A stretch of DNA of 64,000 nucleotides. Source: Episyrphus balteatus. Its lineage: Eukaryota > Arthropoda > Insecta > Diptera > Syrphidae. The first letter of the stretch is position 1. Each line of letters starts with the position of its first letter. The notes below the pieces were generated by a model. The model was not told the origin of the DNA. It was given only the letters and a program-made list of their open reading frames with translations, and did no database searches. The position numbers and the translations under genes were made by a program. The stretch covers positions 38,845,307 to 38,909,306 of the forward strand of contig NC_079136.1 of assembly GCF_945859705.1 (NCBI RefSeq), read 5' to 3'. Positions 46,871 to 59,715 of this stretch are shown in pieces.

Positions 46871-49800
46871 GATATCCCTGTATAACTTTCATTAAATCCT
46901 GGCAGAAAAAAATTAGAGCTAGAAACTTCGAAAGTTGATGCGCTTGGAACTTCGGTTAATGGAAGCCTTTTTTCCACAATAATCCTGAAGAATCAAGTTT
47001 ATATTGTGTAGAAGTTAAAAATCTATCAACAAGCACAAAAATATAGAACAAACTATAAAAATGGTCTACAATAACCATCCCTATCGCGCATTACAACATG
47101 ATTAAACCCCCTCAACTAAACAAATCTCCTTAGAATAATAAAAATTCATTAAAAATTATCAACAACATGAAACTTCTCCACGACAAACACAAGATAAAGT
47201 CCTTCAAAAACCCACTTCTACATAAAATTATCTTCCAGCTGAGTTAGTTTTTTTATTTTGAATTAAATTCAATTACCTACTTTATCAACAAACATCAACA
47301 TAAATTTACTGTACTTGAACTATAAAAAATCTCAGAGAGCAGCCCAAACGACCCAATAAACCGGCCACTGACATCCCAATTTTCAATTCTCCATCACATC
47401 AAATACACAGAAGTGCGTTATGTCCCGCATAAAGATATACTCAATTTATTTTTTTTTTAACCCGAATAAAAGTTTTAGTTTGAAGCAAAATAAACAAAAA
47501 AAAAAAAAAAGAAACCCAACAATTTCAATTGAATTCGTTGATTAAAATGAATTAAAGTTAATTTAAATAAAAAGTTATGATTCGAATAAAACCACCTCCT
47601 CGGAAAGTATCCATGAATGTGTAAAGAACCACACACAACACCAGTATCATCATCATCATCATCAGTAACCAGCACCATCCTCAGAATCAGAGTGTGATGG
47701 TAACGTTCGAAGTTTTTGAAAATTACCATCAGCTCCTCCGAATGGAATGACACTTTTAAGTGTCCGATTGTGGAAACGAGGTTGCTGCTGCGGAGGAGCA
47801 TCCGCTCAAGAAAATGCTATCTGCCTTGGTTGCCTTGCTCTTGGGCTTGAGGGTGTGTGTGTTAAGTCCTCTAATGGACAGTAAGTGATTAAATTTAATC
47901 ACAATGACCAACACACACTGATTTTTCCCATCTCATACTCAAACTTTGCGTCGTGTCGTGTCGAGTGTGGAATTAAATTCCTCCTGCTCTTCTGGTGAAT
48001 TGAATTGAAATGCCCTGAAAGTACCGATTGTGTGGGTGCTATGACTATAAAGTGCTTGGTGAGTGCTTGGTTATAAGCTTGGTGGTGTTATAGGTCATTA
48101 TATTGTCTGTTTGACCATGAATTTTGTGCGATTCTTCGAAGACACTTTTCGAATCCGACTTTTCGTGTTCAGAATTCTTAAAAAAGTCAGCAATCAAACC
48201 GAAAAGAGATGCAAGAAGTTGAAATTTTCTTGCTCAAATAGACAAAAACACTTGTCAACAATGCCACAATCAACAACTTTGCGTGTTGAGTTTTTTGTAC
48301 GCTGTGAAAAGAAACAGGGAGACAGACAGAACAGACAAGTCCGACATATCTACTAAAACATGCAACCTACATACTTACCTAACTACTTTTTAGCTCGCAA
48401 AGTCTCACAGTCATATAAGTCTGCGTTGCGCTGTTGGGTGTCCGGCAGCGAGCGTGTGTCGGTGTTGGTCGTCATCGTCGTCATCATCATTATCCTATTC
48501 TTTCTTGCCGCGCGCCACGCTATGCCGGCCATCAAGCAATCAACATAAATAAACACTTTTCCCAATCTAAACAAATAAATGCCGGCCAACGCCAAAACAC
48601 ACTGCGCGGCACGGCAGAGTCCATTCACCAAGAGTTTTTACCATACAACAAAGATAGATTTTTAGAGATGGCGCTACAGGGGCGGATTGGACTTGGAAAG
48701 CGCCTTGTTAATGATATTGTTGGTGTTGGTTCAAGTTGTGACTAACTACTGGTTTGGTCAGTAATTTGTAAATTTGAAGCAAAGTTTATTGGATTAGTTT
48801 AATTTTGTTATTTACTTTTTTATTTTTTATTTTTTATAATTCACACCCACTTGTTTTAGTACGAACAAGTTGTACGGCCAAATCGAATTTTGTTTGACTG
48901 ACATTAAAAATGTTTTATTAAAATTTTAGTTGTAGGTACTGTGACTCCAAATTTGGAGTCATAGTAGTGCCAATAATTGCATTTCTTGACGAAAAACAAT
49001 GAAATTTGGCACACTTACATAAGTGTGCTGTCAGGGTTTGGGGTCATAATTCTGTAAGTTTCTAAAATCTCTATCCCAACAATCTTTTAAATCTATTTTA
49101 AATTTTTATTTTAAATTTCTGTGTGTCTTCAATTCTTATTTCCTTAGTAGCCTCTTTTTGATTGCATTTTGCTAAATTATTCGAAATTTTTCCAGATAAC
49201 AATTAACCAGATACAATTTTTTTTATTATATTATTTATGTATTATCAGCTTATTAATGTTGTTTCTGCAGAAATGGATTCCACCTAAAATGGATTCCATC
49301 TAAAAGCTTTTAAGTGTTTATAAGCAGTTTTTCGAGCTTTGCTTTGAGTAACTTTAAACTCGGTATTTCTGTACTTGATAAATGGAATATCTCTGGCATA
49401 GAATTCTAAAAAATATGTCTTTAATATGATTTAAGGGGTAATAACACTTTGTAGACAAGAAATCGTTTCTCAATTCTCCGTAGAGAGCTAATTTCTTTTT
49501 TAAATTGTAGATAATTTAAAAGACTACAATAGTATGTTATTTTGTTAGCAAATACTTGTACCTTTTGCAAAATAATAACTCAAGATTTTGTTAAACAAAA
49601 AAAAAAACGATTTTGACTTAATATTTTATTTATTTTTGATTTGTTTAAACAAAAAGAATATGCACCAAATTGATAGAAAATGTTGTAACGAACAGTTAAT
49701 AGCTTTATTTTTTGCCGTAGGACATCCTGAAGCCGAGTTATTGTCAAAAAACGATATTTTTGGGTGTTTTCGCACCGGTTTTACTTGAGTTCATTTATCA

Positions 49801-52519
49801 ATTTCTCAGCCGTCTATGGTGATAAAGAAATGATTTTTTCTTTAAAATGAAGGAAATTAAGACGGCTACAAAATAGGTTGGAAAAATGTCAATCATAATA
49901 TAAGCTTTTTTTCGAAGTAAAAACGAAAATGTGTTTTTTAACAAATAGAATTTGACTTAAACTGGTTGCCATTTCGTAGTTACTCATTTTAATACAATGA
50001 CATTACATTTAAACGATAGAAAATATTATAAGGCAGAGAATGTATGTTCATTTTTTGGTCTACGACGTGCTGGAGCAAAGATATTAGCTTAGAAGTAAAA
50101 TATCCCAAAAAATACATTTTTGTGAATAACTCCGCTAAAAAGAATGATCAGGTGGTGAGAAATTGGGCTTATGCCTTTTAAATATACCCCTATCGATCCA
50201 TGAAATAAAAACTGACAGTGCCTCTGTGCTCAAGGTCAAATGACGCTTTGACTGGACTAGTTGGATTTTTTTTTAGAAATTTTTTGTGAAACTTGTTTTA
50301 TCATGAGTCCTCAAGACCCATCAAGTTTCAAGAAACAAGATTGCTTCTTCAACGAGATAAAATGGAAACAAAAGTCAATATGTCCCCTCCGTTACTTTGG
50401 AATGGCCATTATTTCTTATTAAAAGCAGTTGAAAGTTTTACTTTTTTTTTTGTTAATATATTGAAACCCACTTAAATGAAACGCCAAGAAATCTTTCGGT
50501 TTACTTCTTTAATGCACTTTTTTAATGTTTCAATAAAAAAATAAAAATTTCGAAGGAATAACAAGATTATTTTGAAAAAGAACTCGCGTTGAAGGTTTAT
50601 TAATCAAAAATAAGTTCGTAATTCCACATTTTAGGCGGTCTCCGAATCTTTCCATTTCTGTCTGCAGAGGATCTTGAATTGATGTTACTTACCTTTAATA
50701 AAAAACAACGGGCTTGTAGATGCTACCTATAAGGTGTTACTACATTCTTTCGAAGTAGTGAATTTACTCTGTGACAACTGCTTTTCGTCTTCAAATTGCA
50801 TCTTATTTTTAAACCCGACTTCGATAAAGCCCAAAGGATTGTTATGTTTATATGTTTTTGTTCATTTGTTCCATCATAGCCTCTAAACTATCTATTAAAC
50901 GTTATTTGATAAATTAGGTATCTTTGAAGGCTCCTTTATTTTTCGCTTGTTATAGTCTATACGACCTTACATTTAACAGAATATGGCGCCCTCTAGATAC
51001 AAAAGTATAAAATATATTTTTTTCTTTCAATGTTCATCGACTCTCAAAATATTTAATCACAAACTTTTAAACTCAAAATAATTGATATACAAAATAAGTT
51101 CAAAAACTAAAATCAGACTAATAAGTTATTGTGATCTATCTTTTAAGCATGTTCAGTCGCCTGACTTATGCCTTTGTTACCAAATTTTATAAATTCACAG
51201 TATTGTAAAGGCTGTATTTAAATGACTCCTTTTTTTGAGGTCATTCCCATTTTATTCATAAAGCTTTTTTTGTATCAATAAAAATATGTCATTCAAAAAT
51301 CTTTCGGATGCCTTAAAACCAAATCCACCCCTGACCAAAATTGAACTTATACACCAATCTACCTGTGACATAACTCATAATCGTGTTGTTCGTGAACAGC
51401 GTCAAGTCAAGTTTTTTTTTTTTCGTAGACCTGTGTCGATGTTAATATCTTGACTCGATACCTAAATGCACAAGTTAAATACGATGACGCATCTCAACTA
51501 TTTGGTTCCGCTTTTACCCCAGGTGGATTATTATGTGTGTAGGTTTTTTCCGTGTATAAAGCAGCTTATGACGTGATTGAAAAAAAAAAATTAAACACTG
51601 TCTGCCTGTGAAAGAAACTCACGCAAGTCTTCGTGTGAGTAATTTTTTTTTTGCAAATATGCACCCCATAGAAAACACAAAAGTTTCAACCTACGTTTAC
51701 ATATGAAAATGTGAAAAAGTCAAAGAACTATACATATCATCTATAGGTAAAATTGTGTGGTTGAGATTTTTGCTTATACACAGTGAGATTATAAGTGAGA
51801 AAGCAATATAACCAAACTTTATTCACCAGCAGCCAAACTTGTCAGTTTTTTGTATTTTATTTTTATTTTTTTTTTTCTGAAGACAGCTGACATGATTACT
51901 GGTAGGCTATTTTTAAGCAAACAAAAAAAAAATCAAAATTGAAATTTTGCACAAAATATTATTCAAATCCACCTCATGATCTGTAAATAGCCTGGATTTT
52001 ATTCGAAAGCATTACCAAACTATATTTGAATTGAGGCTATCGGTCGTTTATAGATTAGGCTTCATAAATGGAGTAAGAAGGAGGCTTGTTGGTTACCACT
52101 GCTGCTGTTGGCTAGTGCGCTGGATTGGATGCATAACAAACAAAAAATTAATGAATTTTACTGGTATAGTAGCTGCGCTGTCTGGGAATATAATGGCAAT
52201 AAATTTATGTGAATTGATGGCGCGTTGATAAATGATTTGTGTGAAATATAAAACGGAACATTGTTTGCATAATTATTATTATTATGAAGTTATCTGTCAA
52301 CGGCGAAATGATTACGTAAAATGGTGGCGGTGTTTTGTTTGATTGTATGTGATGGTGATGATGATGTATAGTCTCCAATAATTAGCATGTGTTAGCGTAC
52401 TGCGTGCATATGAATGAGAATGTGAATATTTGTCATTTTAAAATGACTTTTAAAATGAAATGATTATAATAGTTTATCGCTTTTTTTTATTTTTATTATC
52501 AACAAAACTTTTTCCTTAA
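46871..52519. other. Host-like intron sequence, 5.6 kb
   Basis: The longest apparently transposon-poor stretch. 47600-48740 is more balanced in composition and includes (CAT)n at 47645-47663 and CGTCATCGTCGTCATC at 48470. Short open frames on both strands there lack domains and are judged non-coding. A perfect 20-bp palindrome lies at 48942-48961. GTTTGGGGTCATAATTCTG at 49033 matches an end of the CAAAATTCTG family. No exon recognised, though an alternative promoter or leader near 48.4 kb cannot be excluded. Confidence 0.35.
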
Positions 52520-52521
52520 TA

Positions 52522-53484
52522 GTCCAGTGCGTTTATAATTTGACCCAGCAGTTTGTACCACCCCCAAATTTTGTTGCTCATTCGATAGAACATTGGCTGA
52601 ATATCATTATCCTGATTTTTCGCACTCGCAAATTTCACCTTTCGGCCGCCATCTTGGATTTTAGTTTTTGTTGAATATTTCGATTTCTATTTATTCTACA
52701 TAAAAGTTAGATATACAAAAAACGTAGGCAATTAAATTTCGCGTCTTTTATGTTATGAACACTTTTTCGATATTTTGAATATTAAAGAAGTTACAAGCCA
52801 AAAAAGTAAAAAAACGAAAAAAATGACAATTTGAAAGTTTTGAGCACTTTTTATAAAAATTATTAAAAAACCTTCCGAGAAAAGATTATTCACCTTAAAA
52901 TTCTCTACAACTTTTTTTTGTATCGCTTTAATTAATAAAGTCATTAATACTTTTTTGTTAAAAATGCTCTTTTTTGTTTGTGTTTTGTATCTTTACTTTT
53001 TTCTTAAATTTTTTTTTTACCAAATCTTGAATTTTGAATGATTTGTGAGTATTTTATAGCTTTATGTTGCAAGAGAAAATTCAGGACCTACCTTTTTTTA
53101 TATTTGATTTTTTTCATTTCGTAAAAAAGGTTTTTTCATAATTTTGATAAAAAGTGCTCAAAACTTTAAAATTGTCATTTTTTCGTTTTTTTTTTTTTTT
53201 ATTTTTTGGCTTGTAACTTTTTTAATATTCAGAATACCTATTGAGAAAGTGTTCTTAACATAAAAGACGCGAAATTTAATTGCCTACGTTTTTTGCACAT
53301 ATAATTTTTATGTAGGATAAATAGAAATCGAGATGTTCAACAAAAACTAAAATCCCAGATGGCGGCCGAAAGGTGAATTTCGCGAATGCGAAAAATCAGG
53401 GTAATGATATTCAGCTATTCAGATATTTGGGGGTGGTACAAACTGCTGGGTCGCCCATATATGAACATCATAAATGTACGGGAC
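52522..53484. mobile_element. 0.96-kb foldback MITE
   Basis: Ends GTCCAGTGCGTTTAT (52522) and the near-complement ending 53484 are flanked by TA (52520-52521, 53485-53486). The arms match closely through GACCCAGCAGTTTGTACCAC and the TTTCGGCCGCCATCTTGG block. Termini resemble those of the 4106/6369 family (TA-GTCCAGT). No transposase. Confidence 0.8.
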
Positions 53485-53786
53485 TATAAAACCTATTGAT
53501 TTTTCAAAAATAGGGTGTGACTTTTCTTCACTGGTACAAACTTCCAGTTAACAATTTAATGAAGTGCTGAAATGTCGGTACAGATTTTAGACTTTTGATT
53601 TGCTGCTTGTATGGTCAGTATTGAGGGCATGACTCTAAATTTCTTCCTCCTAATTATAGCATTCCCCCTAAAGCAAACATTTCAACAAAAAATACTGAAT
53701 TGAAATTTTTTTAAACTCAAACTTTTTTGATAAAAATTAAGTCATTTAATACCTTATAATTCCGATTTAAACTTGAAGCAAATAAA
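53485..53786. other. Unassigned intron sequence
   Basis: No feature recognised. Confidence 0.4.
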
Positions 53787-54417
53787 AGGGGTTGGGGTCA
53801 AAATTCTGCCGGGGTCAAAATTCTTTTGTCAAAATTCTACTTTCAAAATTCTGCTTTACAAAATTCTGTTTTTCCAAATTCTGTTTTTCAAAATTCTGCT
53901 TTTCATAATTCTGTTTTTCAAAATTCTGTATATCAAAATTCTGCTTTTCATAATTCTGTTTTTTCAAAATTCAAAATTTTGTGCAGAATTCAGTAAAATC
54001 ATCTTATTTGATTACCTACCTTTATAATTTGACATTCATATTAATTTTTGTTTTATAAATGAATAAATTTGAAAAAATTAAAAAAAAAAGTTTTTTTAAT
54101 ATTAAGCACTTCCGAAAATAATTAAAAATTTATTAATTTATCAAATAAAGATGTATATTAAAAAAATTGAATAAGAAAAGGAATATTTTGTATCAAACAA
54201 CATCGGTTCCAATTAGAATAGGTATAGGTTTTATTTGAAAGAAATTCAGTAGGTATATATGCATTTTAAAAAATATTTGCGACACTTAAACAAAAAAAAT
54301 TTACGAAAGTACCAATGTTAAAAAACAGAATTGGCAGAATTTTTTTTGTTCAAATATAATGCTGGCAGAATTTTGTAAAGCAGAATTTTAAAAAGCAGAA
54401 TTTTAAAAAACAGAAGG
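53787..54417. repeat. CAAAATTCTGCTTTT array segment
   Basis: Opens with GGTTGGGGTCAAAATTCTG, the family end. About a dozen units of CAAAATTCTG(C/T)TTTT run to 54000, then about 340 bp of non-repeat sequence, then inverted units (GCAGAATTTTAAAA) at 54360-54417. It appears to be the left part of an outer element whose other end is at about 57197 (CAGAATTTTGACCCGATCCC). Confidence 0.6.
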
Positions 54418-54861
54418 GTCGAAATACTGTAATACCATAATTCTGTACGTCATTATACTGTAAATACAAAATTCTGTACGTCAAAATACTGTATCAATGA
54501 AATACTGACATGCAAAATTCTGTTTTGTAAAATTCTGTACGGCAAAATACTGTATATCAAAATTCTGTAAAAATGCTGTAAAAAAATATCGTTTTGATAA
54601 TGTAAAAAATTGCGCGCGCACTTTTTTACATTATCAAAACTATATTTTTTTACAGCATTTTTACAGAATTTTGATTTACAGAATTTTGATGTACAGAATT
54701 TTGAAATACAGTACCTAGGTATTTTGACCAACCAAAATTTTGCTATACAGAATTTTGACTTTCAGAATTTTGTTCCTACAGCATTTTGCACATACAGTAT
54801 TTTGGCATACAGTATTTTGAATACAGAATTTAGCAACATACAGAATTTCGACCCCAACCCG
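54418..54861. mobile_element. CAAAATTCTG-array foldback, copy 2
   Basis: Unit by unit it matches 6895-7346, including the core hairpin with GCGCGCGC (near 54612) and the right end GACCCCAACCC. The left end is shortened, starting at GGGTCGAAATACTG. Confidence 0.75.
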
Positions 54862-54953
54862 TTTTGGGAGCGGGTCATAATTCTGCTTGTCAAAATTCTG
54901 TACGACAAAATTCTGTATTTACAGTATAATGACGTACAGCAGGCTTGTCAAAC

Positions 54954-55440
54954 TCAATGGCATTCACGGGCCAATATAGCAGGATCTAAATTTCTATGGG
55001 CCGCAAAAAAAAAGATATTAGAATTTTTACGAAACAGATTTATTTTTATAAAAGAACAAGAACAATATGTAGTAATATTAATGTTTTCTGCCTGACACTT
55101 GGCATCTCTTTTCTGTACCATCTTCTCTACTTGTGATGAAAATTTTTTAGAAGTTATTACTTTTAAAACAGACCCAAGGCGTAGATCTGTTATTCTGGAT
55201 TTAACAGGTGACTCATTTCGATTCATAAGTGAAAACTGCTGCTCGCATCGATGAAGTGCTTCCAAACATACAAATGATTTCATATGCCAATTTTCGAGTG
55301 TTCTCAAATCTGCTTGTTAGATACTTGTAAAATTCAGGTATCCCAGCTTCATCGAATTTATATCTTTAAACGGAGCCACACTGGATTTCGATTAGCTCCA
55401 TTTGCAAATGATTACGTACTGATTCTATATTTATAAACCC
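54954..55440 (-). pseudogene. hAT transposase C-terminal fragment
   Basis: Reading the minus strand from about 55420 gives NHLQMELIEIQCGSV, then after a stop YKFDEAGIPEFYKYL and RKLAYEIICMFGS. A frameshift then leads into HRCEQQFSLMNRNE, KSRITDLRLGSVLKV and a Lys-rich tail. These are the LQMELIELQ, lPEFY and CEQ-FS-MN---S--RS-L-D--L blocks of the hAT dimerisation domain (ZBED5/GTF2IRD2-type). The N-terminal zinc finger and catalytic core are absent. One frameshift and at least one stop make it inactive. Confidence 0.85.
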
Positions 55441-55461
55441 GTCTCAAAAAGAGATTAAATA

Positions 55462-56434
55462 AATTGCACGACTGGGGTCGCACGTACTTGCTCTTATGCT
55501 TAAAGTGACTTTAATGTTACAGCTTTTTATTCAAGAATATTTGGGAAAATTAAAATAAAATAAAATCTGTTTTTATAATTAATTAAACACTGTTTTAAAT
55601 AATCTTTTACAAAAAAACAAGTATGCCAGTTTATGTCTTGTATAGAAAGGAATTTTTAGAAAAAAAATATCCTAAATCGTTAGAGCCGTTTTTAAAAAAA
55701 ATTATTTTTTATATATAAAAATTTTCTAACATTTTTCAAAAAAAAAGTTGGTATGTCATTATGAAGAAATAATTAATTTACACATAAAAACGAAATTTAA
55801 AAATTTTTCACAAACCCGTTTTCAAAAAATTGATTTTTCAAAAAAAAATTTTCAAATATTTTTTAAAAATCCAAAAATGTGTTTTTGGGAAATTTTCTTA
55901 AATTTTAATATTACCTTTACTTGAACGCTTTTGTATAAAAATTTTAGTTAAAATCGGGTTAGTCTTGTACGGGATATTCATAAATCAAAAAAACCGTTCT
56001 ATGACAAGTACCGTTAATAACGGTACAAAAAATATTTTTTTTATTTCAAAAGTTGTATCTTATGTGTTATACTATACACAAAAATTTTAATCAAAATCGT
56101 TAGAGCCGTTTTCGAAAAAAATTTACTTTTCTATTTCCGTTATATGGCAGGTACCGTTAGTTTTGGTCATAAAAAAAAAATTTCAATTTCTCCTCTAGGG
56201 AATCACCAAAAACTGCTAACTACCAAGTTTGAAGAAAATCGCTCCATTAGTTTAGTCTGCAGCTCGAGGTACTTACAGACGGACAGACAGACGGACAGAC
56301 AGACAGACAGACAGAATTGCCGGACCCACTTTTTTGGCATTCTCCATCATCGTAATGTCATGTAAAATTGTTATCTCGAGTTCGATTTTTTTTACGAATC
56401 CTAAACTTGCCCTATAGTACCTATATCGCAAGTA
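55462..56434 (-). mobile_element. DINE-1/Helentron-like element, second copy
   Basis: It runs from AAATTGCACGACTGGGGTCG to TATAGTACCTATATCGCAAG. The order GCACGTACTTGCTCTTATGC, TTAGAGCCGTTTT, GGTACCGTTA, (CAGA/CGGA)n at 56276-56316 and GCCGGACCCACTTTTTTGGC is the mirror of element A at 15299. Length about 973 bp, close to the 0.98 kb of A. No coding frame. Confidence 0.7.
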
Positions 56435-57197
56435 AAAAGGATGGATTTTTCGGGACAAAGTAGCGAAAATATTTGCATTGGTGTTCATTTAAGAAAAAAG
56501 TAGCGACTGCAAGTCGACTGGAAATCTAATTTTCGGTTGCTTGGAAGTCGACTTAAATATTTTGTACAAATAAACAAATTCAGAGCTTATTCCCGAAAAT
56601 TCACTTAGGATGAAACAAATCGTATGGAACTTTTTCACTGCTTTCCCATTGGTCAAACTGCACTCCAATACTAAATACAGCAAAAAAAAGCTTGTTTTCA
56701 ATACAAAAAATGTTTTTTTACCTTTTCACCCATCAAGAACTCATATAAGCTGGAAATTCTCCATTGCGACATAAATAGCAAAAAGTTAAAATCTCTGCAG
56801 TTAACATCGTGTTGAAATGGAGAAATTCAAAACAATTTTATTGGATTCCCCGGTTTGTTCGTGTTCATTACATTTAAATTTTATTTTATAACTAAAATTA
56901 AATGTAAAAATTGAAAATGCAAGTTGTACCTAAATTAAGCTTGGGCCGCACAAATATACGATGTGGGCCGCATGCGGCCCGCGGGCCGCAAGTTTGACAT
57001 GCCTGACGTACAGAATTATGGTATTACAGTATTTTGACCCCACAGAATTTTGTCGTACAGAATTTTGACAAGCAGAATTATGACCCGCTCCCAAAACAGA
57101 ATAGAAAATAAGGCGAATTTTGAAAAACGGAATTTTTGCTAAAAAAGCAGAGTTTTGAAAAGCAGAATTTTTAAGCCAGAATTTTGACCCGATCCCA

Positions 57198-59715
57198 AAT
57201 AAAAGTACATTTTTACAATGTTTTATAAAAAAAACCAACTACCTTCATATTTTTGTACAAGATAAAAATAAAAAAACAACAAATTAGTTTTTTGATATTT
57301 TTTTCGTAATCTTTTTTCGATAAAAGAGGTACTTTCGCAAAAAATCATTAAAACTCCCATTTTTTCAAACCCTCTGCCACTTTTTTCACTGGGGGTCACT
57401 TCTTATTTTTTTAAATACAAAAAATTGAATCGTTATAAGTCCTTAAAGACTGTTTTTTTTTTTTTCATTGCTGATTTTCTCTTAACCGATCAAGTCTTTT
57501 TTTTTCAGAACAAGCGTTCAAAAAACTGTAAAATTAAACCTAATAAAATTTAAAAAAAAAGTTAGTTACGTTAAAAAAAAATTTATTTTTTTTTTAAACC
57601 AGGTTGATCATTTTTTTTTTTTTTTTTTTTGAAATTTTGTTTTTAGGCTTTGATTAACATTTTCTGTATAATGGCATTATATGGCATACAATTTTAACTT
57701 CTACAATTTTAAATGTTTTTTTTTACGGGAAAAATTTTCTTCGCGATTAGGTAAAATCTTATTTAACTAGACTGATTTTTTAAAATGTTTTTATACTTAT
57801 ACTTTATAGCGTGGTAAGGCCGCCTAAATGTTTTTTTCTATCAAAGGAGTCGCGATCTCAAAACGTTTGAAAAATACGGCTATTTATAAAGTCAAATGCA
57901 AAAGTTGCATTTACTATAACATTTATAAGGTTAGCTCTTAAGCTTTTAGTTACCAAAAGAATCTTCAAAATTTAAAGGAATTATGTACGTATTGCTAATG
58001 ATCTACTATATAAAATTTAATATGCATACTTACAATCCTACATATTTAATCACATCCCACAAAGTTATGTATTTATAAGAGAAGAAAAAAAAAGGAACCA
58101 GTTAAAAGTTCTATAAAGTAATCAAACCTATTTAAAATACCCACACAAAAATTAAATAACTTTCTACTACGTAAAAAAGATACACATCAAACGCTTATAC
58201 ACATATATGATACCCTTGAGAATTAATTTGGCAACATAAAGAGTAGGTACCCTTTTTTTGGAAACAAAAGTTCACTCAAGCCAGAAAAAAGGTCAAACAA
58301 AAATTGGGGGTAGGCACACAGAATCAATCAATAAAAAAAACCCTTTTGTTTTTTTTTTTTTTTATTGCGCCTTTAGGTTTTTATTAATTCTGCAGTATCG
58401 CTCAACTCAAATATCAACTTTTTTTTTCTTTCTGTTATCTTGTGTGGCAAATGTTATTTATTTGATTTTGAAATATTTTTCGATATATGGATATATTCAA
58501 AATATTTTAAGGCTTATAAATAGCATACCTATATACATTTCAGAAAATTTCTGTTTTATTTGTTACAAACATAACTCACTCGGATAAACGGAACATCAAG
58601 TAAAAATATCAAATTTTAGAACTCATAAAAAACTCTAAAGATTTGAATGGGGTAACTCCAATATCCTTTACCATTGAAGCCTTTGTGTTAAATAAAACAT
58701 GGACTATTGAGAAATTATAGGTTTGTGGGTTTGTAAGTTTGTATAGACGATAATATTACGAATATAAGTTGTTTTTTTTTTTTTTTGATAAAAGTTTAAA
58801 TTAACGACCTATGAGTACTATAGAATAAATGTTATTAAATAGTTGTAAGGGTTTGTCAATAAATTCGATTACTTTTTTTTTGTTCTGACAAAGAAAAATG
58901 GATTGCTTGGCACCTCTTAAACGTACTAATCAAGTATGAGTTCCTTATATTAATTGGAAGATCATTTGCTTCGTTTGTTTTGAAATTTACTTGAATTTCA
59001 TATTTAAAAAAAAAAACAGACCATTTTAGAAATATTCGTGGGGCCAAACTTAGAAAAAAAAAACATTACGAATTCTATTTTTTTGCACTATTTATCATCA
59101 AATAAATAAAACATATTCTTGTACAAAAAAAGACTTGCAGATTCACAAAACACCGAAGCGTCACTGCCATTTTAAAATGAATTAAATGGCTGCGTCTTGC
59201 GTCAAACCGCACTCGACATATATTAAATCTCTATTTCTTCTGTTTTATGGTATTTAAAATTTTCCAAACAAAATTCCTAATCTTATTACCTGAAATTTTG
59301 AAGTAAGTTTATCATGCACTTTTCTCTTCATGCACTCTGCGAATGAAGAATACCCAACCTGAACTTGTCTTGTTTTTACTTTGTATGAATCAAATTTTGA
59401 AAAAAAAAGCTATTTTTGTACTTAATTATTTTTTTTTGAGCAATTTGTGGATTCATTTAAGAGTCTAACTCTACGAATGTGAAAATCTCCTTGCCATTAT
59501 GTTCTTCTCAATATTATGTTTAATTTCCAAATATACCGTAGCAAAACTTAAACTTTAAAAGAAAATGAAGACAGCTCTTGATTTTATTTTCAGTGCAACT
59601 TCACGTATGCAAAAAAAATATTTACAAACAAAACAAACAAGAAAAAATATCTTAAACAACAAAATAACTTCTTTATTTTTTACTTAAAAATAATAATACA
59701 ATTTTTATTTCACTT
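57198..59715. other. Unassigned intron sequence
   Basis: A+T-rich, with several poly-T runs. No gene or complete repeat recognised. The 3' end of the basigin-like transcript probably lies at about 59640-59710, where minus-strand AATAAA signals follow the stop (near 59702 and 59670). Confidence 0.4.

Larger units (their letters stand above)
54940..57005 (-). mobile_element. hAT transposon with perfect 8-bp target duplication
   Basis: The ends are CAGGCTTGTCAAACTC (54940) and AAGTTTGACATGCCTG (ending 57005). The 8-bp ACGTACAG is duplicated on both sides (54932-54939, 57006-57013), the hallmark of hAT insertion. GGCCCGCGGGCCGC near the right end is a typical subterminal palindrome of this element type. 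It carries the C-terminal part of a hAT transposase (54954-55440) and is interrupted by a DINE-1-like copy (55462-56434). Without that it is only about 1.1 kb, a deletion derivative. Confidence 0.92.
54867..57084. mobile_element. CAAAATTCTG foldback, copy 3, split by a hAT element
   Basis: Both ends are GGGAGCGGGTCATAATTCTG or its complement, so this is a symmetric small foldback. It is interrupted at ACGTACAG by the hAT element at 54940-57005. Beyond 57084 further GAATTTTG units run to about 57197. Confidence 0.75.

Noticed and set aside
47475..48745. Cluster of overlapping frames of 62-108 residues in a more G+C-balanced region
   Set aside because: They overlap on both strands, include DDDDD and similar runs from trinucleotide repeats, and show no recognisable domain. 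The region may be regulatory but coding is unsupported.
54610..55095. 161-residue plus-strand frame
   Set aside because: It runs across the CAAAATTCTG array and antisense to the hAT transposase; composite of unrelated repeats.
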